Assembly (NCBI GenBank): GCA_937891215.1
Contig: CALAEU010000270.1
Span: forward strand, 1 to 11,203
Length of the DNA: 11,203 bases
Direction of reading: 5' to 3'
Source: an uncultured Clostridia bacterium
Lineage (GTDB): Bacteria > Bacillota_A > Clostridia > Oscillospirales > Acutalibacteraceae
The translations under genes were made by a program, and so were the position numbers. The notes below the pieces were generated by a model that was not told where the DNA came from, searched no databases, and saw only the letters and a list, made by a program, of their open reading frames with translations. Positions 1 through 7,363 of this stretch are shown here, piece after piece. The first letter of the stretch is position 1, and each line of letters opens with the position of its first letter.

Positions 1-1592
1 ATCTGTTCGAAATTCATTTTGTTTTTAAAGAGTGCAGGGAATGCAGGACTCTTTGACTTTATAAATATTGTGTTACCAGCTCTGAAAGCCTCGGAACCTT
101 GTAACATTGGGTAAAGTGGTTTGTTTATTTTACCGAATTGCTCTACGCAATTGCTCCAAGATGTAAAGGGTAATGCCTTGTCGGACTCTGTTACGAGTGT
201 CATATCGACTGGTGCTCTTGGGGTAACAGGCTCTTCAATTACCGGTGCCTGAACTGGTGGTTCTGTAGGTAATGGTGCCTCTTCATCCCTTGTGTACTGC
301 GGTTTTTCGCTCTGTAAAGGTGTTTCACTTGCCACATTTGGTGCTTCTACAACTGGTGGTTTTTCTTCAACAACAGGAGTTTCTTTGATAACTTCAGTTT
401 GTTGCGGTTGAGAAATAACAGGTGTTGTAGAGATTCCGTTAGCTTTTAACATCATTATCTGAGCCTGTAACTCATCAATTCTTGCAATAAGTGCAGAATT
501 ATCTGTTGAAAGTGCAGGGGAACAAAGTCTTATAAGTGTTGTTTCGACTTTTGCTCTTTGGTGAGCACTGTATTTAAGTTGTGAAGACTCTGTGCAAAGA
601 GTTTCCATTATATAAAGAATTGTTCCGTAAGTTATCTCAGAAGCAAATTCTCTGTAACGATTTAATTCATCTGGTGTGCAGACAACAAATTCTTCAGGTT
701 TTTTTGTTGTCTTGACAATCATAATATTTCTGAAATGATTGACAAGTTCACTTACAAGTCTTTCCATATCACAAGAGGAGGCGTGAAGTCGGTCTATAAT
801 ATTGAGAATAGTACTGCTGTCCTGGTTTTTTATAGCATCAGAAATTTCAAAGAGATAATCTTTACCTAAAAGACCTGCTGCTTTACTTACGGTGTTGATA
901 GAAATATCTTCACTGAAACTTGCACACTGGTCAAGAATTGAGAGTGCGTCTCTTAATGCACCATCTGCAATTCTTGCAATAAGCATTGCAGCATCTTCTG
1001 CTAAAGTGATTTGTTCATTTTCTGCTACAACTAAAAGTCTTTTTGCAATATCTTCAGGAGGAATTCTTCTGAAATCAAAGCGTTGACATCTTGAAAGAAT
1101 AGTAGCAGGGAGCATGTGAACTTCTGTTGTTGCAAGAATGAAGAGTACATGACTTGGAGGTTCTTCAAGTGTTTTTAAAAGTGCATTGAAAGCACCTGTT
1201 GAAAGCATGTGAACCTCGTCTATGATATAAACTCTGTATTTTGCGACTGCCGGGGTGAAGTTGGCTTCTTCTCTTAAATCACGTATATTGTCAACACCGT
1301 TGTTACTTGCAGCGTCAATCTCAGTAACATCTAAAATTGAACCATCGTCAATACCGCGACAAACTTCACATTCATTACAGGGGTTACCATTTTGGGGATT
1401 AAGACAGTTAACTGCCTTTGAGAGTATTTTTGCACAAGTTGTTTTACCTGTACCGCGTGAACCAGTAAAAAGATACGCGTGAGAAAGTCTGCCTGCCTCA
1501 ACTTCGTGCATTAATGTTTCTGTAATATGACTTTGCCCTGAAACATCGCTGAAAACTTGTGGACGCCACTTTCTGTAAAGTGCCTTATGCAT
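1..1592 (-). CDS. dnaX: DNA polymerase III subunit gamma/tau, 3' end beyond the left edge
   Basis: DnaX is the clamp-loader ATPase that loads the sliding clamp and links polymerases in the replisome. I translated 530 codons from ATG at 1592 down to base 3; the frame is still open at the edge, so the C-terminus is missing. Visible elements: the N-terminal ALYRKWRP motif; Walker A GSRGTGKT (residues 44-51); a zinc-binding set Cys63, Cys72, Cys75, Cys78; Walker B with DEVH (125-128); sensor 1 ATT (154-156); the SRC arginine-finger motif (Arg168); and sensor 2 GALRDALS. A collar domain follows, then a Pro/Glu/Val-rich linker (about 370-450) and the start of a tau-type C-terminal domain. The start is supported by AAGGGGTGA five bases upstream of ATG. 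The SRP RNA gene lies directly upstream, as in Bacillus, and dnaX has no separate promoter that I can see. An A7 run at codons 296-298 is described in the findings. Confidence 0.97.
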   Translation of the reverse strand, partial: MHKALYRKWRPQVFSDVSGQSHITETLMHEVEAGRLSHAYLFTGSRGTGKTTCAKILSKAVNCLNPQNGNPCNECEVCRGIDDGSILDVTEIDAASNNGVDNIRDLREEANFTPAVAKYRVYIIDEVHMLSTGAFNALLKTLEEPPSHVLFILATTEVHMLPATILSRCQRFDFRRIPPEDIAKRLLVVAENEQITLAEDAAMLIARIADGALRDALSILDQCASFSEDISINTVSKAAGLLGKDYLFEISDAIKNQDSSTILNIIDRLHASSCDMERLVSELVNHFRNIMIVKTTKKPEEFVVCTPDELNRYREFASEITYGTILYIMETLCTESSQLKYSAHQRAKVETTLIRLCSPALSTDNSALIARIDELQAQIMMLKANGISTTPVISQPQQTEVIKETPVVEEKPPVVEAPNVASETPLQSEKPQYTRDEEAPLPTEPPVQAPVIEEPVTPRAPVDMTLVTESDKALPFTSWSNCVEQFGKINKPLYPMLQGSEAFRAGNTIFIKSKSPAFPALFKNKMNFEQ

Positions 1593-1626
1593 TTTGCTCA
1601 CCCCTTGTAAGAAAATTAAAAATAAT

Positions 1627-1766
1627 ACACTCAACTCGGTCATACGACGAATAGGCGGACTGTGGCGCACAGAACGATCCGCTTAATGCTGCTCGGTTCC
1701 CCGCCTGACATGGTTCACGGTGCCCCGTCGCACAGGACCCACTCGTCGCATGACGGAGCTGAGTGT
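1627..1766 (-). ncRNA. ffs: Signal recognition particle RNA (4.5S/scRNA type)
   Basis: This is the RNA core of the signal recognition particle, which with Ffh targets nascent membrane and secreted proteins. On the minus strand the Ffh-binding core is clear: GUCAGG, a CGG stem, a GGAA tetraloop, CCG, then AGCAGC. The two ends pair over about 24 positions (1627-1650 with 1743-1766: ACACUCAGCUC with GAGUUGAGUGU, and CAUGCGACGA with UCGUCGUAUG), with a few mismatches and wobbles. This defines an RNA of about 140 nt, give or take a few bases. Because the ends close on each other in one long helix, there is no room for the Alu domain found in the roughly 270-nt Bacillus scRNA. The predicted transcription start lies about 13 bases upstream of the helix, which suggests 5' trimming. 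The 3' end is followed by a T-rich stretch and, about 35 bases on, the dnaX start codon. Confidence 0.95.
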
Positions 1767-1786
1767 AAATAACTGCGCTAGGAAGT

Positions 1787-1815
1787 ATTATACCTTATTT
1801 AAACTTAAAAATCAA
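1787..1815 (-). promoter_or_regulatory. SigA-type promoter for ffs (and probably dnaX)
   Basis: Read on the minus strand, a -35 box TTGATT (1810-1815) is followed by a 17-base spacer and a perfect -10 box TATAAT (1787-1792). The expected start is near 1780, just ahead of the SRP RNA helix. The -35 box overlaps one of two AATCAATWGA copies spaced 21 bases apart. There is no other obvious promoter before dnaX, so read-through from here probably supplies dnaX mRNA. Confidence 0.82.
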
Positions 1816-1843
1816 TAGAATTTACGCGAAAATCAATTGAAAA

Positions 1844-2587
1844 TTAGCCTTCGTATTCGTCTTCATTTTCCCAGTTATGCCAAACTGCCTGAATGTCGTC
1901 ATTATCTTCAAACATTTCTAACATTCTGCTCATTTGTTTCATCTGGTCTGGGTCTTCAAGACGAGTATAAGTCTGTGGAATGTAAGCAACTTCTGCTGAA
2001 ACAAATTTATAACCTTTTGCTTCAAGGTCACCGCTTACAGCACCTAAATCGTTAGGCTCTGTACGGATTTCAAAGATTTCTTCATCATCTGTAAGGAAAT
2101 CTGTTGCACCACATTCAATAGCGTCTTCCATAAGTTTTTCTTCGTCAATACCATCTTTTTCAACGATGATAACACCGAAACGGTCAAACATAAACATAAC
2201 GCAACCAGATGTACCCATATTACCACCGAATTTGTCAAAGTAGTGACGAACATCACCAGCGGTACGGTTGCGGTTATCTGTAAGTGCTTCAACAACTACT
2301 GCAATACCTGCTGGGCCATAGCCTTCGTAAACGATATTTTCGTAGTTTTCAGTTGAGTTATCACCAGCAGCTTTTTTTATGATTCTTTCAATGTTTTCGT
2401 TAGGAACATTGTTTGCTTTTGCTTTTGCAATAACATCTTTTAATTTAGAGTTACCTGCAGGGTCTGGTCCGCCTTCGCGAACTGCAACTGCAATCTCTCT
2501 ACCAATTTTTGTAAAGACTTTTGCTCTTGCACCGTCAGTTTTTTCTTTTTTTCTTTTAATTGTGCTCCATTTTGAATGTCCTGACAT
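1844..2587 (-). CDS. yebC: YebC/PmpR/TACO1 family translation or regulatory factor
   Basis: This 247-residue cytoplasmic protein is the usual length for YebC. It starts with the family hallmark MSGHSKWSTIKRKK and goes on to KVFTKIGREI, GGPDP, NVPNENIERIIKKA, YEGYGPAGIAVVVE, TDNRNRT and FDKFGGNMGTSGCVMFMF, all characteristic of the three-domain YebC fold. The C-terminus is acidic. The family was long annotated as a DNA-binding transcriptional regulator. More recent work on bacterial members and mitochondrial TACO1 points to a ribosome-associated role in relieving stalls at proline-rich sequences; that is from memory of the family, not from this sequence. The start is fixed by AAAGGAG about eight bases upstream of ATG. 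It is divergent from the yfmF-yfmH-lgt-folD operon. I see no clear intrinsic terminator between its stop codon and the ffs promoter, so some transcription may run on into ffs. Confidence 0.96.
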   Translation of the reverse strand: MSGHSKWSTIKRKKEKTDGARAKVFTKIGREIAVAVREGGPDPAGNSKLKDVIAKAKANNVPNENIERIIKKAAGDNSTENYENIVYEGYGPAGIAVVVEALTDNRNRTAGDVRHYFDKFGGNMGTSGCVMFMFDRFGVIIVEKDGIDEEKLMEDAIECGATDFLTDDEEIFEIRTEPNDLGAVSGDLEAKGYKFVSAEVAYIPQTYTRLEDPDQMKQMSRMLEMFEDNDDIQAVWHNWENEDEYEG

Positions 2588-2635
2588 TTATAAAACTCCT
2601 TTAAAAAGAATTATTATACAGTATTTAACTGAGAT

Positions 2636-2664
2636 ATATTATCATATAGTTTTCAGTTTGTCAA
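2636..2664 (-). promoter_or_regulatory. SigA-type promoter for yebC
   Basis: On the minus strand a perfect -35 box TTGACA (2659-2664) is separated by 17 bases from TAATAT (2636-2641), a near-consensus -10 box. This places the start about 55 bases upstream of the yebC start codon. A second TATAAT (2613-2618) lies closer to the gene but has no convincing -35 partner. Confidence 0.72.
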
Positions 2665-2813
2665 TTGAAACTGGTGCATAGTTATGTAAAAAATGCCAAT
2701 AATAAGTATAAAATGAACATTATGGGGTTATTTGTATGAAAAAAACTCAAAAACTATGGAAATATTTAGTAAAATGTGGTAAACTAATTCCTAATAAATT
2801 TAGGAGTGGTTCT

Positions 2814-4103
2814 TTGAAATACACATTTGACTTTAAAAATATAGGTGAAGCAACAGAATTCTGTACTGTTAAGGCGGAGGGTTTTAAAACTGCGTGTGCA
2901 TCTGTAAGCTTTATGATTCCACTTTCAGATGATGCATCTGTTTTTGCGTTAATTCCTAATATTCTTACTCGTTCTTCAGAAAAATATCCAACTGTTACAT
3001 TGCTTGAAAAGAAACTTGCAACTCTTTATGGAGCAGAAATTTTAGCAGATGTTTCAAAAATTGGTGAAAATCAGGTTTTAAAACTTGCTATTGCTTCTAT
3101 TGACGATAGATTTGCACTTGATAACGAAAGTATAGTAGCAGAATGTTGTCGTGTTCTTTTTGAATTGATTTTCAACCCTAAATTTATAAATGGTACTTTT
3201 GATAGTGACGAGGTTGAAAGTGAAAAACGTCTTTTGGCAGAGCAGTTGGGTGCAGAAATGAGTGATAAGAGAACTTATGCTAAAAATCGTCTTGAAGAAA
3301 TAATGTGTGAAGAAGAACTTTATGGTATAAACAGACTTGGTACTGTTGAGGATATAAACGCTGTAACAAAAGAAACTCTTACTATTGCCTACAAAAAACT
3401 TCTGAAAGAATCAAAAATTCTTGTATCTGTAAGTGCTAATGGTAATATTGAAACAGAAAATATTAAAAATCTCTTTTTAGAATATACTGAAGGTATTGAT
3501 AGAAAACCTGGAAAACAAGAAACTCTTTATGTTGAAAATGCAGAAGATGTTACTTATGTAAAAGAAACTGCACCTGTAAAACAAGGAAAACTTGTTATGG
3601 GCTTCAGAATGGGGATGAAAGACCGTAACGATGACTATGCCGCAAAGAGAATTATGTCTGATGTTTTCGGCGGTAACCCTAACTCTAAACTATTTAAAGT
3701 TGTCAGAGAAGAAATGAGCCTTTGCTACTATTGTTCTTCAAGAATGATAAGGGCTAAAGGTATAATGATTGTTCAGAGTGGTATTGAAAGTTTCAATGAA
3801 GAAAAAGCTAAAAATGCTATTTTAGATCAACTCGAGGAAATTAAAAAAGGTAATTTTACAGAAGAAGATTTAGAAGCATCTAAAAAATCACTTGAAGATG
3901 CGTTCAGAAGTGTGAGCGACAGTCCTGAAGGGCTTGATTCATGGTTCACAACTCAACTTGAACACAGTGAATATTTATATCCTGAAGATTATATAAATAT
4001 GTTTAAAGGTGTTACAAAAGCAGATGTTATAAGAGCAGCAAATGATGTAACACTTGATACTGTATTTATGTTGGAAAGTACAGAGGAGGGGGATGAAGAA
4101 TAA
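2814..4103 (+). CDS. yfmF: M16-type peptidase-like protein YfmF (non-catalytic partner, EF-P modification-associated)
   Basis: This is an M16 (insulinase/mitochondrial processing peptidase) family protein of the YfmF/YmfF type. It lacks the zinc motif HxxEH: the N-terminal domain reads SVSFMIPLSDDASVFALIPNI where a catalytic member would carry it. The later parts fit the family: SEKYP, LYGAEILADVSKIGENQ, the middle KRLLAEQLGAEMSDKRTYA block, and the C-terminal GGNPNSKLFKVVREEMSLCYY, which carries the Arg/Tyr substrate-contact region. It probably pairs with the catalytic YfmH encoded next to it. In Bacillus these proteins are associated with 5-aminopentanol modification of EF-P, but their biochemical role is unclear. 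The frame is open back to ATG at 2736, but I prefer TTG at 2814: AGGAG sits seven bases before it, the resulting 429 residues match the family length, and the extra 26 residues resemble nothing in the family. I see no confident promoter for the operon. The stop codon overlaps the yfmH start (TAATG). Confidence 0.9.
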   Translation: MKYTFDFKNIGEATEFCTVKAEGFKTACASVSFMIPLSDDASVFALIPNILTRSSEKYPTVTLLEKKLATLYGAEILADVSKIGENQVLKLAIASIDDRFALDNESIVAECCRVLFELIFNPKFINGTFDSDEVESEKRLLAEQLGAEMSDKRTYAKNRLEEIMCEEELYGINRLGTVEDINAVTKETLTIAYKKLLKESKILVSVSANGNIETENIKNLFLEYTEGIDRKPGKQETLYVENAEDVTYVKETAPVKQGKLVMGFRMGMKDRNDDYAAKRIMSDVFGGNPNSKLFKVVREEMSLCYYCSSRMIRAKGIMIVQSGIESFNEEKAKNAILDQLEEIKKGNFTEEDLEASKKSLEDAFRSVSDSPEGLDSWFTTQLEHSEYLYPEDYINMFKGVTKADVIRAANDVTLDTVFMLESTEEGDEE

Positions 4104-5377
4104 TGGAATATATCAAAAATGATATTTTAGATGAAGGTTATTATTCAATAGACCATAAATCAGGACTTAAAATTTTTGTTTATCCTAAAAAAGACTATGC
4201 TTCTACCTATGCTGTATTCGGTACAAAATACGGTTCAATTGACACTCGTTTCAAAAGAAGTGATAAAGATGAATTTATTGAAATTCCTGAGGGTACTGCG
4301 CACTTTTTAGAACATAAACTTTTTGAAAGTGAAGAACTTGACGCTTTTCAGAGGTATGCGAAAACTGGTGCATCGGCAAATGCCTACACAAGTTTTGACA
4401 GAACCTGCTACCTTTTCACTTGTACAGGTCATTTCAAAGAAAATTTTGAAATTTTACTTGACTTCGTGAAACATCCTTATTTCACAGAAGAAACTGTACA
4501 GAAAGAACAGGGCATTATCGGTCAGGAAATAGATATGTACAAAGATTTACCTGATTGGGTTTGTCTTTTTAATATGCTTTCGGGCATGTATCATAATCAC
4601 CCCGTGAAAATTGATATTGCGGGTACAAAGCAATCTATTTCACAGATTACTGCAAAAATGCTTTTTGATTGCTACGATACTTTTTATAATCTTTCAAACA
4701 TGGCACTTGCAGTTGCAGGTAATGTAACACCAGAAGAAGTGATTGAAATTGCTGACAGGCTTTTGGAAAAAGAAGAAAAAGTTACTGTTGAAAGAGCATT
4801 TAAGGATGAGCCTGAGACAATAGTGAATCAGTATGTTGAAGAAAAACTCGCGCTCGTAACACCTGTTTTTTGTCTTGGTTATAAAGAAAATTACGAAACC
4901 CCTGAAAGAACAATAAAAGAAACTATTGGTAAAAGTTTGCTTCTAGATATGGTCGCAGGGCAGAGTTCTGATTTGTATAAAGAACTTCTTGACAGTGGTC
5001 TTATAAATGATAGTTTTTCAACTGAATATTTCAATGGTCACGGTTATGCTACACCAATGTTTTCTGGTGAGTCGCTTGACCCTAAAAAAGTTGCAAAACT
5101 TATTGATGAGAAAATATCTTATTACAAAGAAAAAGGTTTTACCAGTGAAGAATTTGAAATTGTTAGAAAGAAACATTACGGCAAGACAGTAAGAGCATTT
5201 ACAGACGTTGATACTATTGCGAATGGTCTTGTTGTATCTCATTTTGATAACGATGACCTTTTCTCTGAATTTAAAGTTTTAAAAGAAATTACAGCAGAAT
5301 ATTGCTACGAGTTACTGAAAAATTCATTTAACAAAGATTTGGCAGTGCTTTCAGTAGTTATGCCAAAAGAAATTTAG
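4103..5377 (+). CDS. yfmH: M16 family zinc peptidase YfmH (EF-P 5-aminopentanol modification-associated)
   Basis: This is a 424-residue M16 zinc metallopeptidase. The catalytic motif HFLEH is at residues 67-71, in GTAHFLEHKLFE: His67 and His71 are zinc ligands and Glu70 is the catalytic base. The likely third ligand is Glu142 in KEQGIIGQEIDMY. SANAYTSFDRTCYLFTC is the strand region that follows in active M16 enzymes. The C-terminal half is a second, degenerate M16 domain (DMVAGQSSDLYKELLDSGLI), as in two-domain family members. It is expected to be cytoplasmic, since there is no signal peptide. It overlaps the last base of yfmF, and a GAGGAGGGGG site lies about ten bases before ATG. The catalytic/non-catalytic pairing suggests a heterodimer like mitochondrial processing peptidase. 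The link to EF-P modification is carried over from Bacillus genetics and has not been shown here; neither efp nor ymfI is in the window. Confidence 0.93.
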   Translation: MEYIKNDILDEGYYSIDHKSGLKIFVYPKKDYASTYAVFGTKYGSIDTRFKRSDKDEFIEIPEGTAHFLEHKLFESEELDAFQRYAKTGASANAYTSFDRTCYLFTCTGHFKENFEILLDFVKHPYFTEETVQKEQGIIGQEIDMYKDLPDWVCLFNMLSGMYHNHPVKIDIAGTKQSISQITAKMLFDCYDTFYNLSNMALAVAGNVTPEEVIEIADRLLEKEEKVTVERAFKDEPETIVNQYVEEKLALVTPVFCLGYKENYETPERTIKETIGKSLLLDMVAGQSSDLYKELLDSGLINDSFSTEYFNGHGYATPMFSGESLDPKKVAKLIDEKISYYKEKGFTSEEFEIVRKKHYGKTVRAFTDVDTIANGLVVSHFDNDDLFSEFKVLKEITAEYCYELLKNSFNKDLAVLSVVMPKEI

Positions 5378-5386
5378 GAGTTAATT

Positions 5387-6421
5387 ATGATTGAATGGTT
5401 TGCAGACTTTTCGAGAGTGTCATTTGGCGGAATTGAAAATGTATTTGATGTATCATCTGTTTTTTGTGAATTTTATGTAGGGGGCAATCTCTATTCTATC
5501 AAGTGGTATGGCGTTATTATTGCGTTCGGATTAGTTTTAGCCGCACTTTTTGGCGGTAGAATTGCTTATACATGGAAAATGGATTTAAGCAAAATGGTCG
5601 ATGTTTTAATATATGGTATGTTTGGTGGAATAATTTGCGCAAGAGCATATTATGTTGCTTTTGAGTGGGATTATTATAGTGTGCACCCCGAAGAAATTTT
5701 CCAGATATGGCGTGGCGGCCTTGCGATTTATGGCGGTATTATAGGTGGACTTATTGCCGCGTTTATCACTTGTAAGGTTGAAAAACTCAATTTTTATAAT
5801 TTACTTGACTGTGCAGGAATGTCGCTTTTGATAGGTCAGGGTGTAGGCAGATGGGGTAACTATGCTAATCAGGAAGCGTTCGGAGTGTTTACAAATGGTA
5901 ATTACGGAATGATGAGCGATAAAGTCATTTCGTACATAGAGAAAAATCCTGAACTTTACGGACTTCAGGGTGTTGAGAATATACCAGAATATATTGAGGC
6001 GAATAATTTGTTTGTTCACCCAACATTCTTTTATGAATTCGCGTGGTGTATGCTTGGTGTGCTAGTGCTTTACGTTATTACACGCAGATTTAGAAAGTTT
6101 AGCGGTCAGACATTTTTGTGCTACGGTATATGGTACGGAATTGAAAGAGCAGTTGTAGAAGGGCTTCGCACAGACAGTCTTTATATAGGTGATACTGGTT
6201 TAAGAGTTTCACAGGTTTTATCAGTTGTAATTGTACTAGTTTGTGCGGTTGTTCTTATAGTTAAACTCTTAAGTTTAAGAAATAAACCTGTTTTAATTGA
6301 AGGTGTTGACTATTTTCCCACAGATGAAAAGCAAGTAAAAAAAGAAAAGAAAAATAAACCTGTTAAAGAAGATAATAAAAACGCAGATTTTGCGGATGAT
6401 GATAAAAAAGGTGAAGAATAA
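5387..6421 (+). CDS. lgt: Prolipoprotein diacylglyceryl transferase
   Basis: Lgt is the membrane enzyme that transfers diacylglycerol from phosphatidylglycerol to the lipobox cysteine of prolipoproteins, the first step of lipoprotein maturation. The 344-residue product has several hydrophobic segments, starting at about residues 40-60. Family motifs are present: [13 protein letters not shown] (109-121, with Tyr115 as is common in Firmicutes), the signature [13 protein letters not shown] (154-166), HPTFFYE (211-217), and an arginine-bearing loop [11 protein letters not shown] (259-268) before the last membrane helix. ATG at 5387 has TTAGGAG seven bases upstream, 9 bases after the yfmH stop. 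The last 45 residues or so form a highly charged Lys/Asp/Glu tail that is not part of the conserved enzyme. Its stop overlaps the folD start by one base (TAATG), which implies coupled translation. The substrates are unlinked lipoproteins; the downstream LRR protein has no lipobox. Confidence 0.97.
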   Translation: MIEWFADFSRVSFGGIENVFDVSSVFCEFYVGGNLYSIKWYGVIIAFGLVLAALFGGRIAYTWKMDLSKMVDVLIYGMFGGIICARAYYVAFEWDYYSVHPEEIFQIWRGGLAIYGGIIGGLIAAFITCKVEKLNFYNLLDCAGMSLLIGQGVGRWGNYANQEAFGVFTNGNYGMMSDKVISYIEKNPELYGLQGVENIPEYIEANNLFVHPTFFYEFAWCMLGVLVLYVITRRFRKFSGQTFLCYGIWYGIERAVVEGLRTDSLYIGDTGLRVSQVLSVVIVLVCAVVLIVKLLSLRNKPVLIEGVDYFPTDEKQVKKEKKNKPVKEDNKNADFADDDKKGEE

Positions 6422-7260
6422 TGGCAATTATAATTGATGGTAAGGAAGTAGCAAAAGAAAAAAGAGCGCAGATTAAAAGTCGTGTTGAATCTTTGAAATC
6501 ACAAGGCAAAACAGTTGGTCTTGCAGTTGTTATTGTTGGCGAAAATCCTGCTTCGAGAGTTTATGTAAATAATAAGAAAAAAGGTTGTCTTGAAGTCGGT
6601 ATTGAGTCTTTTGAATATGCTTTGCCAGAGAATACAACAGAACAGGATTTAAAAGAACTTGTTGAAAAACTTAATAATGATGACAGAGTAAATGGTATTC
6701 TTTGCCAACTTCCTTTACCAAATCATATAAATGAAGATGCAGTTATAAATACTATTTCACCTGAGAAAGATGTTGATGCATTTCATCCGCAGAATGTAGG
6801 TCATATTATGATTGGTGACTATACATTTTTGCCTTGCACTCCTGCTGGTATTATGGAAATGCTTAAATTCTATAACATTTCTGTAAGCGGTAAAAAGTGT
6901 GTTGTAATCGGTAGAAGTAATATTGTAGGTAAACCTATGGCAATGCTTTTGCTTAAAGAAAATGGTACAGTTGAAATCTGTCATTCAAGAACAGAAAATT
7001 TAAAAGAAGAAACAGTTTCTGCAGATATTTTAGTTGCCGCAGTCGGTAAAGCAAAATTCGTTACAGAAGATATGGTGAAACAGGGTGCAGTAGTAATTGA
7101 TGTTGGTATGAACAGAGATGAAAACGGCAAACTTTGTGGGGATGTTGACTTTGAAAGCGTGAAGGAAAAAGCCTCATATATAACACCTGTGCCTGGTGGT
7201 GTAGGACCAATGACAATTACAATGCTTCTTGAAAACACTGTAAGAGCAGTAGAAGAGTGA
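6421..7260 (+). CDS. folD: Bifunctional methylenetetrahydrofolate dehydrogenase / methenyltetrahydrofolate cyclohydrolase
   Basis: FolD interconverts 5,10-methylene-, 5,10-methenyl- and 10-formyl-tetrahydrofolate in the cytosol, supplying one-carbon units for purines and formyl-Met-tRNA. The 279-residue length is typical. Visible residues: [17 protein letters not shown] with Tyr48 and catalytic Lys52; GILCQLPLP with Gln96; EKDVDAFHP with Asp119; the dinucleotide-binding segment [12 protein letters not shown] (161-172); and the C-terminal signature [10 protein letters not shown] (256-265). It starts within the last base of the lgt stop codon, and AAAGGTGA within the end of lgt serves as its ribosome binding site. 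It is the last gene of the operon. A 12-bp inverted repeat 61 bases after the stop probably terminates it. Confidence 0.98.
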   Translation: MAIIIDGKEVAKEKRAQIKSRVESLKSQGKTVGLAVVIVGENPASRVYVNNKKKGCLEVGIESFEYALPENTTEQDLKELVEKLNNDDRVNGILCQLPLPNHINEDAVINTISPEKDVDAFHPQNVGHIMIGDYTFLPCTPAGIMEMLKFYNISVSGKKCVVIGRSNIVGKPMAMLLLKENGTVEICHSRTENLKEETVSADILVAAVGKAKFVTEDMVKQGAVVIDVGMNRDENGKLCGDVDFESVKEKASYITPVPGGVGPMTITMLLENTVRAVEE

Positions 7261-7267
7261 AATCATA

Positions 7268-7295
7268 GTGTAACTTACACATAAATTTAGTGTAA
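7268..7295. repeat. Palindrome GTGTAA-C-TTACAC plus a third half-site
   Basis: A perfect 6-bp palindrome with one central base (7268-7280) lies just after the folD stop. A further GTGTAA copy occurs at 7290-7295. The longer word TAGTGTAA is directly repeated at 7266 and 7288, 22 bases apart, or about two helical turns. The arrangement resembles a binding site for a dimeric regulator, but I cannot name one. It is about 50-80 bases upstream of the -35 box of the LRR gene promoter. Confidence 0.4.
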
Positions 7296-7321
7296 ATTTT
7301 GGTTATTTTTAAAGCATAAAA

Positions 7322-7363
7322 CCCCGTTCAGTTACAGGCTGATTGCTTGACAACTGAACGGGG
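7322..7363 (+). terminator. Inverted repeat, probable folD-operon terminator
   Basis: The arms CCCCGTTCAGTT (7322-7333) and AACTGAACGGGG (7352-7363) pair perfectly over 12 bp around an 18-base loop. The stem style, with CCCC/GGGG at the base, matches the clear terminator at 10543-10581. The following sequence (GTATTGTATAATATTG) is T-containing but not a true T-run, so plus-strand termination may be weak. Read on the minus strand it is followed by TTTTAT. The right arm also contains the end of the -35 box and most of the spacer of the next gene's promoter, so an operator role is an alternative. Confidence 0.6.

Noticed and set aside
892..1482. Plus-strand open frames at 892-1086 and 1255-1482
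   Set aside because: They lie wholly inside the minus-strand dnaX gene, whose translation carries all clamp-loader motifs, and show no independent ribosome binding site or recognisable protein.
1600..1626. T-rich stretch after the SRP RNA as an intrinsic terminator
   Set aside because: The preceding helix closes a 140-nt RNA rather than a compact hairpin, and full termination there would leave dnaX without a visible promoter.
1627..1766. GC-rich block in AT-rich DNA as a mobile-element end or acquired DNA
   Set aside because: The higher GC content is explained by the SRP RNA structure, with its diagnostic GGAA tetraloop and AGCAGC core.
1837..2681. Open frames at 1837-2055 (+), 2044-2295 (-) and 2379-2681 (+)
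   Set aside because: They are shadows of yebC in other frames; their sequences look like out-of-frame translation and match no family.
2707..2712. TATAAA as the -10 box of a yfmF operon promoter
   Set aside because: No reasonable -35 box lies 16-18 bases upstream, so I did not annotate it.
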